DNA of 64,000 bases from the NCBI GenBank assembly GCA_030248215.1, contig JASANG010003281.1, positions 1 to 64,000 on the forward strand. The letters run 5' to 3'. A program made the position numbers and the translations under genes. Position 1 is the first letter of the stretch, and every line of letters starts with the position of its first letter. Source of the DNA: Enoplolaimus lenunculus. Taxonomy: Eukaryota > Nematoda > Enoplea > Enoplida > Thoracostomopsidae. Under the pieces are notes generated by a model. The model saw only the letters and a program-made list of their open reading frames with translations, made no database searches and was not told where the DNA came from. This document shows, in pieces, positions 39,865 to 51,336 of this stretch.

Positions 39865-40544
39865 GCTGTTGCTGCTGCTGTTGTTGTGTTGGTTGTTGTT
39901 GTTGTTGTTGCTGTTGTTGGTTGTTGTTGTTGTTGTTGTTGTTGTTGCTGTTGTTAATGGTTTTTATACGAAATGGTGTGTGCATACCCACATAACATTT
40001 AAATATTTTCCACAGTTTAGGTTTGGTTGTGCTTATCACGAAATTCGCTACAAGCTTGAGATTAGGCCTTATCGTTAGCTAGGTTTACGCCCGGATGTGG
40101 GTAGACCTACGTTTCTCTTAGTCAATGTGCGGTGTTCAGCTTTGTAAACCTTAAGCCCTATTCACACATGTAATTTTTTGCAATGTGGGTTGGAACATTG
40201 CCACATCTGACATCGCTATATTTAAATATCGCTGTATTGAAATTAATTTGGGTTTGAAGGTTTTTAATCAGAATGACATTTTCTTAAATGATTTTGTCTA
40301 AAACTAGGTTTAAATTTTAAAGTGTTTACATTCACATTCACATGTAATATTTAAAAAGATGTATTAATTGTAGGTTCATCGACTTTATCGAACTACGGAT
40401 GCGAGCTTTGCGAAGGCACAAGAAGAGTTTTCACGCGGTGTCGTGTCAAATCCTCATGTTCAAAACGCAGCTGCATCAGCTGCTACAGGAGTGGTTCAGT
40501 CGCAAGCAGCAAATGCAGGAGGGCGAAGGAGTAATCGCTATTGA
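31789..40544 (+). CDS. Secretory carrier-associated membrane protein (SCAMP)
   Basis: Four-span tetraspan-like protein of recycling and exocytic vesicles. Exons: 31789-31818, 32284-32394, 32658-32879, 33651-33717, 34173-34301, 34985-35153, one of 35553-35654 or 37006-37104, one of 37504-37630 or 38835-38961, then 40374-40544. All introns are GT-AG and every combination stays in frame (375 or 374 residues; human SCAMP1 is about 338). Residues 1-10 are [13 protein letters not shown] motifs at 7-9 and 34-36 bind EH-domain proteins in this family. A Pro-rich stretch (EPPPAYSPQ) follows, then a coiled coil ([19 protein letters not shown]) and the core [21 protein letters not shown]1 and TM2 end in [10 protein letters not shown], which matches the exocytosis-linked E-peptide. 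The C-terminus is [21 protein letters not shown]3 and TM4 come from the alternative exons. Confidence 0.93.
35553..35654 (+). CDS. SCAMP alternative exon 7a (TM3, conserved form)
   Basis: 102 nt, enters and leaves in phase 2, acceptor TTTTCAG, donor TG|GTAAAA. Encodes (R)[18 protein letters not shown] and [15 protein letters not shown]. This is close to the usual SCAMP third span (family pattern TDSSF.FFVFFF..., ..Q..G). Confidence 0.85.
35982..36700. mobile_element. Large foldback hAT-like element between exons 7a and 7b
   Basis: Left end CAGGGTGCAGGGTGCAAAGC (first seven bases duplicated), right end CTTTGCACCCTG. 8-bp target duplication GTTGTAAC/GTTGTATC (one mismatch). The arms of about 300 bp are inverted copies (GATTTAGGGTGTCTGTTGGC and GCCAACAGACACCCTAAATC-type mirror; TTGGCAATCATTTTTGGC and AATGACTGCCAATTTG). 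The centre, near 36330, is made of CGATTCCGATT blocks. As pre-mRNA it could form a very long hairpin. Confidence 0.78.
37006..37104 (+). CDS. SCAMP alternative exon 7b (TM3, divergent form)
   Basis: 99 nt, same phases as 7a, acceptor GATTTTAG, donor TG|GTACGT. Encodes (R)[18 protein letters not shown] and [14 protein letters not shown]. It shares the SD-NFM-FFF start with 7a but has a Cys-rich, different second half. No stop or frame damage, which argues against a dead duplicate. Confidence 0.82.
37504..37630 (+). CDS. SCAMP alternative exon 8a (TM4, divergent form)
   Basis: 127 nt, phase 2 in and phase 0 out, acceptor CTCATTTAG, donor AAG|GTTTGT. Encodes [20 protein letters not shown] and [20 protein letters not shown], then MK. 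It has the same length as 8b and shares the IGRG motif at the same position. Confidence 0.82.
38835..38961 (+). CDS. SCAMP alternative exon 8b (TM4, conserved form)
   Basis: 127 nt, phase 2 in and phase 0 out, acceptor TTTATAG, donor CAG|GTGCGG. Encodes [20 protein letters not shown] and [20 protein letters not shown], then IQ. The CGW start agrees with the usual SCAMP sequence between TM3 and TM4. Confidence 0.85.
39205..39365. mobile_element. Short inverted-repeat element, GAGCTCTTGTAC family, copy 1
   Basis: GGCTCTTGTACGCTTTCGCCAC is mirrored by GTGGGCGAGTGTATAAGAGC, with GGCTTAGG-rich DNA between. A second copy is at 40575-40725 (GCTCTTGTACACTTTACCCC; GTGGGGGATTGTGTACAATAGC). Both flank the last SCAMP exon. 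Confidence 0.45.
39820..39956 (+). repeat. GTT/GCT trinucleotide microsatellite in the last SCAMP intron
   Basis: (GTT)n with GCT interruptions, non-coding here; ORFs across it (poly-Cys, poly-Leu, poly-Val) are artefacts. Same motif as in the VWA stalks. Confidence 0.85.
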
Positions 40545-41786
40545 GAAAACCAATTGATAAGGGCCGTGTCAAGCTTTGAGTGCTCTTGTACACTTTACCC
40601 CGCACACTTTGCCTAAGCATTAATAGGATCTTAGTCTTAGAATTGGGGAAAGGCTTACGTAAGCCGTAGCCTTAGCTTTATCTCTGAATGTGGGGGATTG
40701 TGTACAATAGCTGTATTGGGAAGTGTGTTTTCAATAATTAAGGAGATGCTCTTAGTTTGTACGTTGTTCAATTCATATTTATACCACATGACACCGTTTG
40801 CACGCTCATGTAAATTGGTTTTGTTAACTAAAAATGGGGCGATTGAAATTCCATCATAGCTTGTACGGATTTTACTAGCGTTTTATATGGTAAGCATGAG
40901 TCCAGGGTGTATACTTGCGCCTGGTAATCCGTTTTCTGAGCGTTCGATAGGTATACTTGCATTTTTTCTCGTTTAAATCAAAATGAAATCTGTACGTTGC
41001 TTAACGGTGAAAACAAAAGTTCTGTGCAAAATTTCACGGTCATTCTCGCTTTCGTCTTAGAGGCGCCAGTCGGTGTGATATTTGGCTTACACTTTAATGC
41101 AAATTGACCTGCAAATGTTCATTGCGGTGTACCGACAAATTATCCCCATTTATTTTATTCTCAATTGCGTATATAAATATACTAAAATAGTAATTTTGGT
41201 TCATTTGAAGCGATTAACGCTAAATCTACCACTTTATATTGCATTAACATGGCATACATTTGTCTTTATCGAAGTATATTTACATTCTATATTTGTTTGT
41301 CACTATGTGTGTTTTTGTCTCTCTTGATTTTTGTGCAGTTGTTTTTATTTTTGATTCTTTCATTTATTTACTGTTTACGAATTATTTTTCACGTCCACTA
41401 CTTGACTATTAATACATACCTGGTGTTGGTGATTTAGATTTTGGTTTGCACAAGTTTTTAGATAAAGCATTTCGGCTTTAGACCAAATTAAGCGTGGTTC
41501 CAGCTTAACTCGGCAAGCATATTAGGTATGATTTTGTGGCGAAAATTTTAATGTTTCAAAACGGTGGAATTTAATGTGGCATCTCCGCGGTGGAAATAAT
41601 TTGAAATATCGTACATATTATTTTTGAGTCAAAGCAGAAGCGTTGAATCAAAAATATAAGGTTAGTTTAAATTTAGTTACAGGTGTATCATTACGATGAA
41701 CCTTTAGGCTTAAAAAATGTTTACATACCACTGTTAACGCCCCTCGAAGCATATATAGCAGCCAATTAAATATATATACTGGTGAG

Positions 41787-42128
41787 CAGGGTGCAATCCG
41801 GAGCCGGAGGTCAACGAAACTTGCAGTAGCCGGAGGTGAGGCGAAATTAAGTTGTAAAAATGATGATTATTTAATTAATTTTAGCCAATATCTGCAAAAT
41901 ATTGTTAAGTTGTTTGGTTTCACGCTAATTTTCTCCCAAATTTCGGCAATTCTTTCATAAAAATTGTGACAAAACTAGAATCGAAACTCGCTAAACAGAT
42001 AAATTTAGGAAAATTATGCAAATTTTTACTAGCGAAATTGCCGGAACCTCCGGCAAAAATTATACCGGAGCTGGAGGCCGATTTTCTGCCGGAGCCGGAA
42101 CTGGAGGCAGACCTCCGGTTGTACCCTG
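41787..42128 (+). mobile_element. hAT-like MITE, CAGGGTACAACCGG family, copy with perfect 8-bp duplication
   Basis: Starts CAGGGTGCAATCCGGAGCC, ends CCGGTTGTACCCTG, and is flanked on both sides by CTGGTGAG. Interior as at 5637 and 61047. Confidence 0.85.
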
Positions 42129-42366
42129 CTGGTGAGTGGTGGATTTTTACGTGTTGTAAACTATTAAACATATACAATAAATAATATGGCCTTCATTTCA
42201 TGGAGCGGTTTCGTAATATACAAAGATATCGGTCCATGTTTACGTTACTGCCGTCCCAAAATCCAACCTTCTCAGCAAAACAGTTGATAGCTTTAGGTTG
42301 GATTTTTTTATTTCGGGATTTTGTGTTTTCAATAAAATTCATCGCTAGCAATTCCTTGGCTAGTAC

Positions 42367-42545
42367 CAGGGTACAACCGGAGCTCTGGCTCCGGCAGAAT
42401 TTTAGCCGGAGGTTCCGGCAGTTTTGGTAGTAAAATTTTCCTAATTTACCTGTTTAGCGCGTTTCGATTGGCTTTTGTCACAATTTTCATGAAAGAATGC
42501 CGAAATTTGACAGAAAAATAGCGTGAAACCAAATAAGTTGGCTAA
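42367..42545 (-). mobile_element. Truncated hAT-like MITE of the same family
   Basis: Inverted relative to the 41787 copy: CAGGGTACAACCGGAGCTCT..., then TAGTAAAATTTTCCTAATTT and GCGTTTCGATTGGCTTTTGT. It stops within the interior, with no second end. A further CCTCCGGCTCCGAGG scrap is at about 43110. Confidence 0.65.
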
Positions 42546-44535
42546 TAGATTTCGAACCAGGCAAACGGTTATGTTAGGGTTCAAGGCTCAGTTTTATGCT
42601 CAGGTTTTAGAATTTACGCGTAGGTTTACGTTGAGGCTTTAGGTATAGACTAGTTTAAACGCAAATGAAATCTTCAAATGACACTTGGGCTAAATCTTAA
42701 GCTTCGTGGAGCAGAGTTGGGCTTGAGCTTAGGCCGTGGTTTTAAGAATAGGCATTGGTTTATACGAAAATTCGATCTTAAATAACACTTGTGCTAAATG
42801 TTAGGTATACCTTTAAGAGCATTCGACCATATCCCGAAACCTTAAATTCCCTAAATCCCACTTTCTACCGGATCCGAAAATACCACCTTAGATCATGTCC
42901 CGAAATTCCAAAATCCAATATTCGACCACATCTCAAAATCCAACCTTCGACCGCATTCCTTGCACTTCGAAAAATGTCCTAAAACCGAAATTTTTGACAA
43001 TTTTATTGAAATCTGCTATAACAAAATTGTTTGAACAGAACACACTTTGAAGATATTTGCAAAAATTAGCACATTAAACATACCTGTTTTCACTGCTAAA
43101 TTTTACTTGGCCTCCGGCTCCGAGGCTGGCAAATTTTGTCGACCTCCAGGTCCGTTATTTTTAAATTATGAATCCTGCAGGTCAATGATTTTTTCAATCA
43201 AGTTTATACCTCCCGAAATCAAATCCTAAAGCTTCGAATGTCGTGGAAGTATATAATAATTATTGCGGAGCAATGAAATTCTACCCCTTTAAATACTGAA
43301 TTGTTATATTAAAGACGAAAAACAATATTTACTTTTCTTATTTTTAAAAGGCAATTGATTTTGCAAACATCTATGTTTACACTGTGAGAGAATTATAGAC
43401 ACGCAATATATACTGCTAATTATACTCGTTTAACCTATTTTAATATTATTCGTTGCAGCTCAGCAATTGTCTTATTTCAGCACGTGACGAAAATATTAAG
43501 AAATTTAAGACGTAAACCGGACTGCATTTTGTAATAGAATTCTACGTTTTACCAGTCACCATAATCTTCGTCTTGCTTAGCTTCAGAATAGGTCGCTTAT
43601 AGCAAGACGAGACTAAGAGATACCGCTTGAAATTCAAACGGAAGTAGTAGAGAAATATTTATGTATTATTTATATATGTCGTTTTAGTTACTTTGTAGGC
43701 AAATTACTGCCAATATTTCAAGTCTAAAATGTCGAAGTTTGCTTAACAAAGAAAATCAAAACAATGTTTTCACGACTCGTTAAATAGGATATTGTTCAAA
43801 CTTAAAGAATTTATGTGATTTTGACCAGCTGATTTCGCATCACTTCCGTCACCGGCAAATTTTTTTGACCGCTGACTCTAGTTTTTTCACCTCTAGTTAC
43901 ACCCTGATGGCGCTATATATACTTTGTTGCGCGGTGGCACCACTCTGCATTGCAGTCGCGTGCCGTAGAGCAACTTAAAGCTTATATATTTTAATTGTAA
44001 GGTCCTGTTCATTAAACCTAAGCTTAAGCTTAAACCGCTTGGAAGCCAATACTGAAAAATTTTTTAACTGCAAGTATATATGTTGCTGACTATATACATG
44101 CATGTGTCTTAACGAAAACGTTTTAAAAATCTTCGGAATTTTGATTTGGTGATGCGGGTCCATAGTCGGAGGTGAGCCATTATGTACCCTAAGAAAAATT
44201 TAGTTAGCTTATTAAAAAAATTTCAACCCCGCTTCAAAAGCCGTTTTTGAACAATACACTTTACCTAATAAATTCGCGTGCCATCAAGCGTGGATGGTAA
44301 CCCTAAATCGAAAACGTGTTAAAGTACGCTTAACACTTAACACCGAATTTGTCATGTAAATGTTTAGAGTAATGTCTAGAGTTGAACTAGAATTCTAGGC
44401 TGAAAGACGTTTTCCATAACACGGCCTGAGTGATTATAGCTTATGCTTTCATGATAAATCAAACAACCGCAAATAACAGCCACTTCCCACACATAAAGCT
44501 TACAAGATCAATATTTAAACTCCAAGTAGAATTTA

Positions 44536-44741
44536 CTGCAAAAAAATGGTGAGTCAAATTGACCCTCTCCGAAATAGGCTCTACGGGACTACACAAACTG
44601 AGTCATATTCGGCTCCGCCAGAGTCAAATTCGACTCACTAAATCGCACGTTTGACTCTGGCGGAGTTGAATTTGACTCAGTTTGTGTAGTCCCATAGAGC
44701 CTATTTCGTAGAGAGTCAATTTGACTCACTATTTTTTGCAG
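44536..44741. mobile_element. Hairpin MITE, CACTGCAAAAAATGGTGAGTC family, copy 2
   Basis: Almost perfect palindrome of about 206 bp. CTGCAAAAAAATGGTGAGTC and GACTCACTATTTTTTGCAG form the ends; CGGGACTACACAAACTGAGT and ACTCAGTTTGTGTAGTCCCA follow inward. The centre is near 44640. Less diverged than the copy at 23145, so probably younger. Confidence 0.78.
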
Positions 44742-45293
44742 TGTAGATTACCTCTTAACTTCTCATATACTATCTAGTATGCGATTCTTTGTACGAAAAG
44801 TGAAAAAAATTAATCATATTGTGTCTGCCTTTATGGAAATCAAAAAATTGTTATAACTTGTTAGCAGAAAAGATTATTTAACGTATTTTTTATTGTAACA
44901 GTCTAAAACAATCCTGATGTTAAACTTCCGTCCATTACAACAAACGTAGCTGATCACATTTTCTTCCGACCCTAAGACAAATAACAACGCTGTTCCGGTT
45001 TTCATTGTTTCGGGAAGATGAAAAAAGAATTGCTATTATTTTCAAGTAATCTATGTTGTAATAGAACTGCATTCTATCATGCATTTGAAACTGTAGGTGG
45101 TAATGGGTGATTTTTTGAAGTATCGTTAAGAAAACCGTGTATTTTAGGAAAAATTAGCTAAAAAATTCTTAAGATAGAAAAGTTTCTTAAATCTCTACAT
45201 CAGCAATCAATTATGGTCTTGAAATTTCGTCAGTCATCGTCGATAAATTCTAGAATTTAAATCTAATTTAATATATTCATATAGTTATTAATA

Positions 45294-48200
45294 ATGGTTG
45301 CACAAATATATGCGTTAACCGTAAGCACATGCTCATTTTGCTCAATATTTTTTCTTGTACTATCCCTGACTCAACTTAGTGCTATTAAGACTGGCCTTCT
45401 AGACAACGGAGTCGAAGGAACACCTGAAATCGATTGTGGTTCAACTGCTATCACTGTTTCGTTTGTGACTAAAACGCCTTTCAATGGTAAGAATCAGTAG
45501 GTCGAAGACGGGCCCTCTGAGGACGGGGGGTCCGACTCCAAGAAAAAATTTCTTCCGCATTTTGGTCGAAATTTAGTCATGCTTGTGCGCCAGTTAAAGT
45601 ACTCGCATGTTCCTTCTGAAATTTTTGCCCAAAAAACATGTTGAACTGGCTACAGGAAAGTAGGATACAATGGACAGAGCAATTTTTGTCATATCAGTGG
45701 GGTACGGTGGCGATTTTGGAATTTTTAACAATTGGCGAACACAGCTGACGAAAATGCGGGCATGATGATACCGCTATGATACTTGAATGTTAAAAGAAGA
45801 TGAAATCACGGCACTAAAAGTTTTCTTGAATTTTTTAATACTTATATAAAAAGAAAGAATTTTAAAGAAACTCAGGAATTCGCATCTAAGAAACATAAGC
45901 TTTGAAAGTGTGCCTCGCGAACAAAGCAATCCACAAGCTGGATATAAATTTCGGCATTAAATTAATGCTTTAAACACTCTTTAAAAATCGGCAAACATAT
46001 GACACAACCACCACGCTAAAATTTCAAATATACCAGCGCAGGAAGTTATATCATTTACATATATATTTGAAGGTTACGTAACACAAAATTGAAGTTTGTA
46101 AGGTAATTTAATTAGCAATTTTTTCGAAAAATTTCTAATGGAGCTGTACGCTTGTTGTTTGGTAAAAGCTCATATTAAAATATTATTGACCAGCCGCCGG
46201 AGCGAGTGTAAAAAAGTTTCTTAGTTCTTTATGATCAAGCTAATTTTCTAAATTCATAAAGCAAAGACAAGTAGAAACGATACTTATTCTGGTCATTACT
46301 TCAGCCAATCGTTGGCGATAGGTATTTCTTGTAACCGGATTATAAAATAGGCTTAACCGCTACGACAAAAAATATAAAGTCACTGAATTTGAAGATGTTG
46401 ATGTGGCAAAAGTTGCAGTTACTTTGAATGAAAACGCTCAACTGTTCGGTAATTTTAAATTATATTTATAGGTTTCATCTACATTAAAGGAAACTACAAA
46501 AATGCTGATTGCCAAACGCGAGGTCGTAAGCAAGACAGCGATGGAAATGAAATAGAGCTTGGAACAACACTACCACAAATATCAGTTGGATTCACTGAAT
46601 GCGGTCTTCGGCGCAGACGATCTCTTGATCCAACTGGTGTTTATATAACAACAACGGTGGTGATAACGTTTCATAGTCATTTTATTACAAAGGTACAAAA
46701 GCCGGTCGAGCCGTTTAAAACTAGAAACGGGGCCAATGTTCCCCATGGAAATATTTTACTCTTGCCTGGAACAGTTTTTAGCCAAGTTTCCGAATGCTAC
46801 GGAATCACCACACTTATGCGTTAGCTAAAGTTTTTTGACCTATCCTAATCCTGTTGGACTGGCTACGAGCTCGCAACGGTATAAAAGACCATATCACATT
46901 GTCTGCTTCTATTTTGGGAGGAGTACATAAATTTCGGCTGTGGCAGGGGCGGATCAGAATACAGGCCAGTGATACCGTATCCTCAGGGCTCACACCTTAA
47001 AGGAGTCTGTACCGAGTGTTTCAACAATCGAAACTTTTCATGGTGAAATATATTTTTGCCACGTTTTCACCAACCTATTTTCCGAGCTGACAACTAACAC
47101 AAATCAGCCTCTGTGTACTTTTTCGTTGTAATCGGCCCCGGGGCCGTGGACGAAAGAACTTATAAACTGAAAAAATTTGTTCACAGAATCCAATATAAGT
47201 GATTTGTGGTTGGCAAAACGACGACAAACCGTGAAGCATTAATGGGCACTGCGCTTATTAGCTTAACGGTCCTTAATGATTACTAGCCTCGCTCCGATAA
47301 ATACGGTTGTGTAACAGAAAGGTCACGCCAGTGTTTCCTATATATGTTTCGTATTTACTAGATTGATCGCGCGTTTAAAATTCAATGCTTTTACATGGAA
47401 CTGCAGAAAACAGTGACCGCAGCGATAGAAGTATCAATGTTGACAACTGAAACTGAACTGGAAACCGTTTCAATGCCGGTGTGTCGTTACGAACTGTTAG
47501 ACTCGCCAAACGGGGAACCTGTTCGGTAAGATTGCAGCGGTGTATACGACGGTTATGTGATATACTATACCCTGAATTTCATAGAAATCAGACCAAAATA
47601 AAACTTTTTAATGGATATGGTACAGTGGCTACATAAGCGGAGCGAATTTTGTCGCACCATGGGCCAGACTCGTTCCATATGGCGGAACAACCAATAGACT
47701 AATTTTCCCAATCTTGACATTTATATACTTAAACGTTTAGATATCACTGCAAATTTCAGCGATTTGATTTTAACTCAGAATGAGTTATGTCACTCCATCT
47801 GAGTTAGGACTATCAGAACTCAGTGTTCTCATTCAATTAAACTTATTCTGAGTTAATTAATCAACTCAGCCAAAATCAGCTCAACTCAGAGTGAGAGTCA
47901 ACTCAACCCATATTGAGTTAATGTTTAATAATATTGATTCAAAAATAACCAACTCACTAGTTGAGTTGATCATTCAACTCATTACAATTTACAGCGTAGC
48001 TTAGTAGAATGAAAATATGAAAATGGACACAAAAATGAACAAAATCTGTTTGATTAAAAATTTTGGGTTCGCTTGCGCAAAACCCCCCTAATGAATGCGT
48101 TGCTTGCATTTCTCACTAGTCGTGTCTGACTTGTTAAAGTCTGTATTATATTTCAAAACATATAAATATTTAAATCTCACATTTTACCTAAGCTTTGCGT

Positions 48201-49681
48201 TCATTGGTCAACCGGTTTATCATAAATGGACGTGCGCGACGCAAACTAGCGATATGTTTTGCATGCGTATACATTCGTGCTACGTTGACGACGGCGCTGG
48301 GCAACAAGCAGGCCTGCTTGATTCGAACGGCTGTTCTGTGGACCGATTTTTGCTCACAAACCTGGAATATTTGTCAGATTTACAGGCCGGACAAGAAACA
48401 CACGTCTTCAAATTTGCCGGCCGTCCGCAACTGTATTTCCAGTGTTCAATCACTATAGCGATTCGAGACAGTGTACGTGGATGTCAACCGCCCCAGTGTC
48501 CTGATCTAGCGCGTGGGAAACGTTTAGAGTCCAATGAAACTAACACAAACGCCTTATCAGCCAATACCAATCGGTCTAAATCTTCACCAGCGAATGAAAA
48601 TCTTATAAACTCAGCGCTCGGAAATAAACAGCGGCCAGTGACCAATGAGGTCCATGCATCCGCCGCATCACCAAATGAGAATCAATCAAAATTTTCGCTG
48701 GCCGGCGAGATTCTTTTAAACTCAACGCTTGAAAATGAATCAAATGCCACGGCCACCGATGAAATTGGTTCCTCACACTCAACACAAAGCATTACCGAAT
48801 CTGACTTCAATCGTCAAATTGAGTCAAATTTTCAACAAACGAACGGAAGCCATTTTAATTTTGAACCATACATGATCGACAGAGGACAAATTAACCAATC
48901 ACGAGGGATTTTGCAAGAGCAAGAGTATAAAATCAAATACGCAGATCCTACTATAAAGGAAACATATATCGCAAACACTTCTGAACCGCCTCAGGAGAGG
49001 AAACACTTGTTTGAATACCCTGGCCCATTAGCTAATTTTACTATACTCAATTCAAATATTGACAACGTAACTGAAACGCTGTCCGAACAACTGGACACTG
49101 TTCACACCAATACTTTTAGTGCATTTCATTTTGACAATCATGAGCAGCCCTTACTGACTGCATTTGCTAATCTTGACAGCACGTTTCAAGATACATCCTT
49201 CGCCAATCAAAGGACAATATCATCATTAAACAGGCAACCCAGATCAGTAATCTCGACCGATGGATTTATGAACTCTTGGCAACTGGATGTCGATGCAGAA
49301 TTAATTAGTTTAGACAGCATAGATGAACTGGAAACACGTCGACACGCTCCTTTGCTGAACTTCAAATCAAAATACAATCGTTCCGCTACTCAACTAAGGT
49401 TGAATTTAATAAATTCAAACGCTCACTTTTATTCCAAACATAACTCGAAATCAAACGCAAATCACAAAAATATCAACCTGGAACCGATTTCAAATGCTGA
49501 AAATCTGGTTTGCATTGCGAGTCATGCAATCTTTTTACTTATTGCTGCTTTAAGTTTCGGGCTTGTGGTTACAATTGCATCGATGGTGTATTATGCAGTG
49601 AATATTGCTAAGCTGCACAGAAAACAGACGGTATTGACACGCGGGGATGTTGGTGCAGATTCGGCCATTTGCAACGGGTAA
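45294..49681 (+). CDS. Cuticlin-like zona pellucida (ZP) domain membrane protein
   Basis: Exons 45294-45486, 46472-46692, 47362-47525 and 48193-49681; in frame, 688 residues. Signal peptide (about 1-30), then the ZP-N start EIDCGSTAITVSFVT, FIYIKGNYKNADCQ, a RRRRSLD stretch and TGVYITTTVVITFHSHFITK. ZP-C follows: RAFKIQCFYME, MPVCRYELLD, then GQPVYHKWTC, FCMRIHSCYVDDG, NGCSVDRFLLTNLEY, AGQETHVFKFAG and FQCSITIAIRD. These blocks are characteristic of nematode cuticlins, which polymerise in the cuticle. After the ZP domain comes an unusually long Asn/Ser/Glu-rich linker (about 300-540) with many N-glycosylation sequons and imperfect internal repeats. Then a furin-type site RQPR (about 540-543), one membrane span (about 640-662) and a 26-residue tail. 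Typical cuticlins have a much shorter linker. Secretion to and assembly in the cuticle matrix is inferred. Confidence 0.92.
47745..47998. mobile_element. Foldback repeat rich in CAACTCA/TGAGTTG in cuticlin intron 3
   Basis: CACTGCAAATT on the left, AATTTACAGCG on the right. Between them are many AACTCAG, CTGAGTT, GAGTTGA and TCAACTC motifs in both orientations. It resembles the GAGTCA hairpin MITEs in style but not in sequence. Confidence 0.5.
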
Positions 49682-51336
49682 AATCTAAACTGGTTTGATT
49701 AAACGGAAAAGATTACAACCGCGGCGGCAAATTAGCTGGTGTGCGTGGTTTGGTGAGAACTAAATGACCTAGAAAGTTTTAGCTAAGTTGTCTGGTCAGC
49801 AATAATGCTTGCGTGTTGAGCACTTGTATGGTTTTGTTTTAGCTTTATGACCAAGCTGCAATATTTCACTGAATGACCGGTGTGTATTACAATGCCTTTA
49901 TTTACATATTTAATTGTAAAGTAATTAAATTTCATAACACATGTTTTGAGCAAATATCAAACTATGTTAGTTCTAAAAATATATAGTCTGAATCCCAGAA
50001 TACTTACTGTAGTACTCTACGCTCTACTGTCTCCAAACCAGGGTTGGGCACCGGACTAAATCCAACGTAAAAAGCCATTTTTTCCGGTTTTTTCCAAGGG
50101 GGTGGAAAAACGGAAAAAACTCGCAAAATGGCGATAAAACATCGCGGAAACCGAGAAAAGTTGGTTTTTTCGCACGATCGGATGCTCGCGAATTAGAGTT
50201 GGAACCGGCCCGGAGCCCTCGCAGTTTTCTGTGACGGAGTCTAAGCCTCAATAGCGTTTAATATTTTTATTGGCCGTGTTAATAGCTTGTATTTACATCG
50301 TTAACATAAGGACATTTTTCAAATCAAGTTTGATTTTCTTTAACTTTGGTGGGATATATGATATATGTGGTTGGCAAAAGTTCTGCAATTGGCTCCAAGG
50401 CTGACTTCACAGTAATGGTGACATCGAAAAATCATTAAACGTTTACGTTCAGTTTCCATCAAGAACCGCCGTAAAGTAAAATTAACCGGTGACTCATTGC
50501 GACAACTGTGTTGGATCCAGGGATTTCTGACGAGGGGGCGCTGTGGCAAATGTTAATATTAAATGCAAAAATTTATATGATAGAAACCGTAACATTTTAT
50601 CACCAAAAAATTTTTTGATGGGAAAATTATATTGTAAAGACCTTATCGTTTAATCACAATAAACATTTCTGACAAACAAGTAAAATTTCTTGCAAAATAA
50701 ATTTGGTACTAAAACTTATCATTTGTATAAAACTCAATACCATTTGTACACACGGTGTGAGTCGCTCCGTCATTTTGCGCAGAGCGGCTATTTTCATTTA
50801 CAGCCCCGCACCGTTCTATAATTGGTAAACAACATGGAATTTCATTAGATTCCAGTGAATGGTTCGACTAAAATTCAACATCACAATAGCATCAATCTTA
50901 ACTGTTGTCTCTGCAGCATTTAAATGTACACAAAATTTTTCTCTTCGTACAATCACCAAACCCACTTTTGACAAAACACATGAACCAAACGTTTATTGGG
51001 AAATTTAAAGCCATTTGACTAAGCTTTTATGTTTTGTAAACTGGCACCTTTCCAGGCTAAAAATTGAGCATAGTAATACACTCAGCCGTAACAAAACTGA
51101 AAAATAATTCGGAAATCAAAACAGGAATCGTCATTTCATTTGCACCGCGTTGACAATACAGCAAACTCGCAAACTCAATCATTTCCAGCATGTATACAGG
51201 TGTTTTGAAGAAACCAACCATCTTTGTGTGTATAACCGAGCACCGACCAGAAGAACGGAACATCCCCCTCCCACAATTTCTGGAGAAAAGCATATTTATA
51301 TTACAGGTTTTATAGGACATAACCCATTATTTACCG
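49682..51336. other. Intergenic region downstream of the cuticlin-like gene
   Basis: No gene supported. 50040-50230 has a CCAGGGTTGGGCACCGG start and mirrored TTTTTTCC/GGAAAAAA blocks that may be a decayed MITE. The remainder shows nothing recognisable. Confidence 0.45.

Larger units (their letters stand above)
40545..45293. other. Intergenic region between SCAMP and the cuticlin-like gene
   Basis: Contains inverted-repeat elements at 40575, 41787, 42367 and 44536 and degenerate TTAGGC-rich DNA at about 42560-42760. The stretches 40730-41780 and 43200-44530 hold nothing recognisable. No clear AATAAA was found soon after the SCAMP stop. Confidence 0.5.

Noticed and set aside
39694-40078. Poly-Cys, poly-Val and poly-Gln open frames in the last SCAMP intron
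   Set aside because: Trinucleotide microsatellite without splice or family support.
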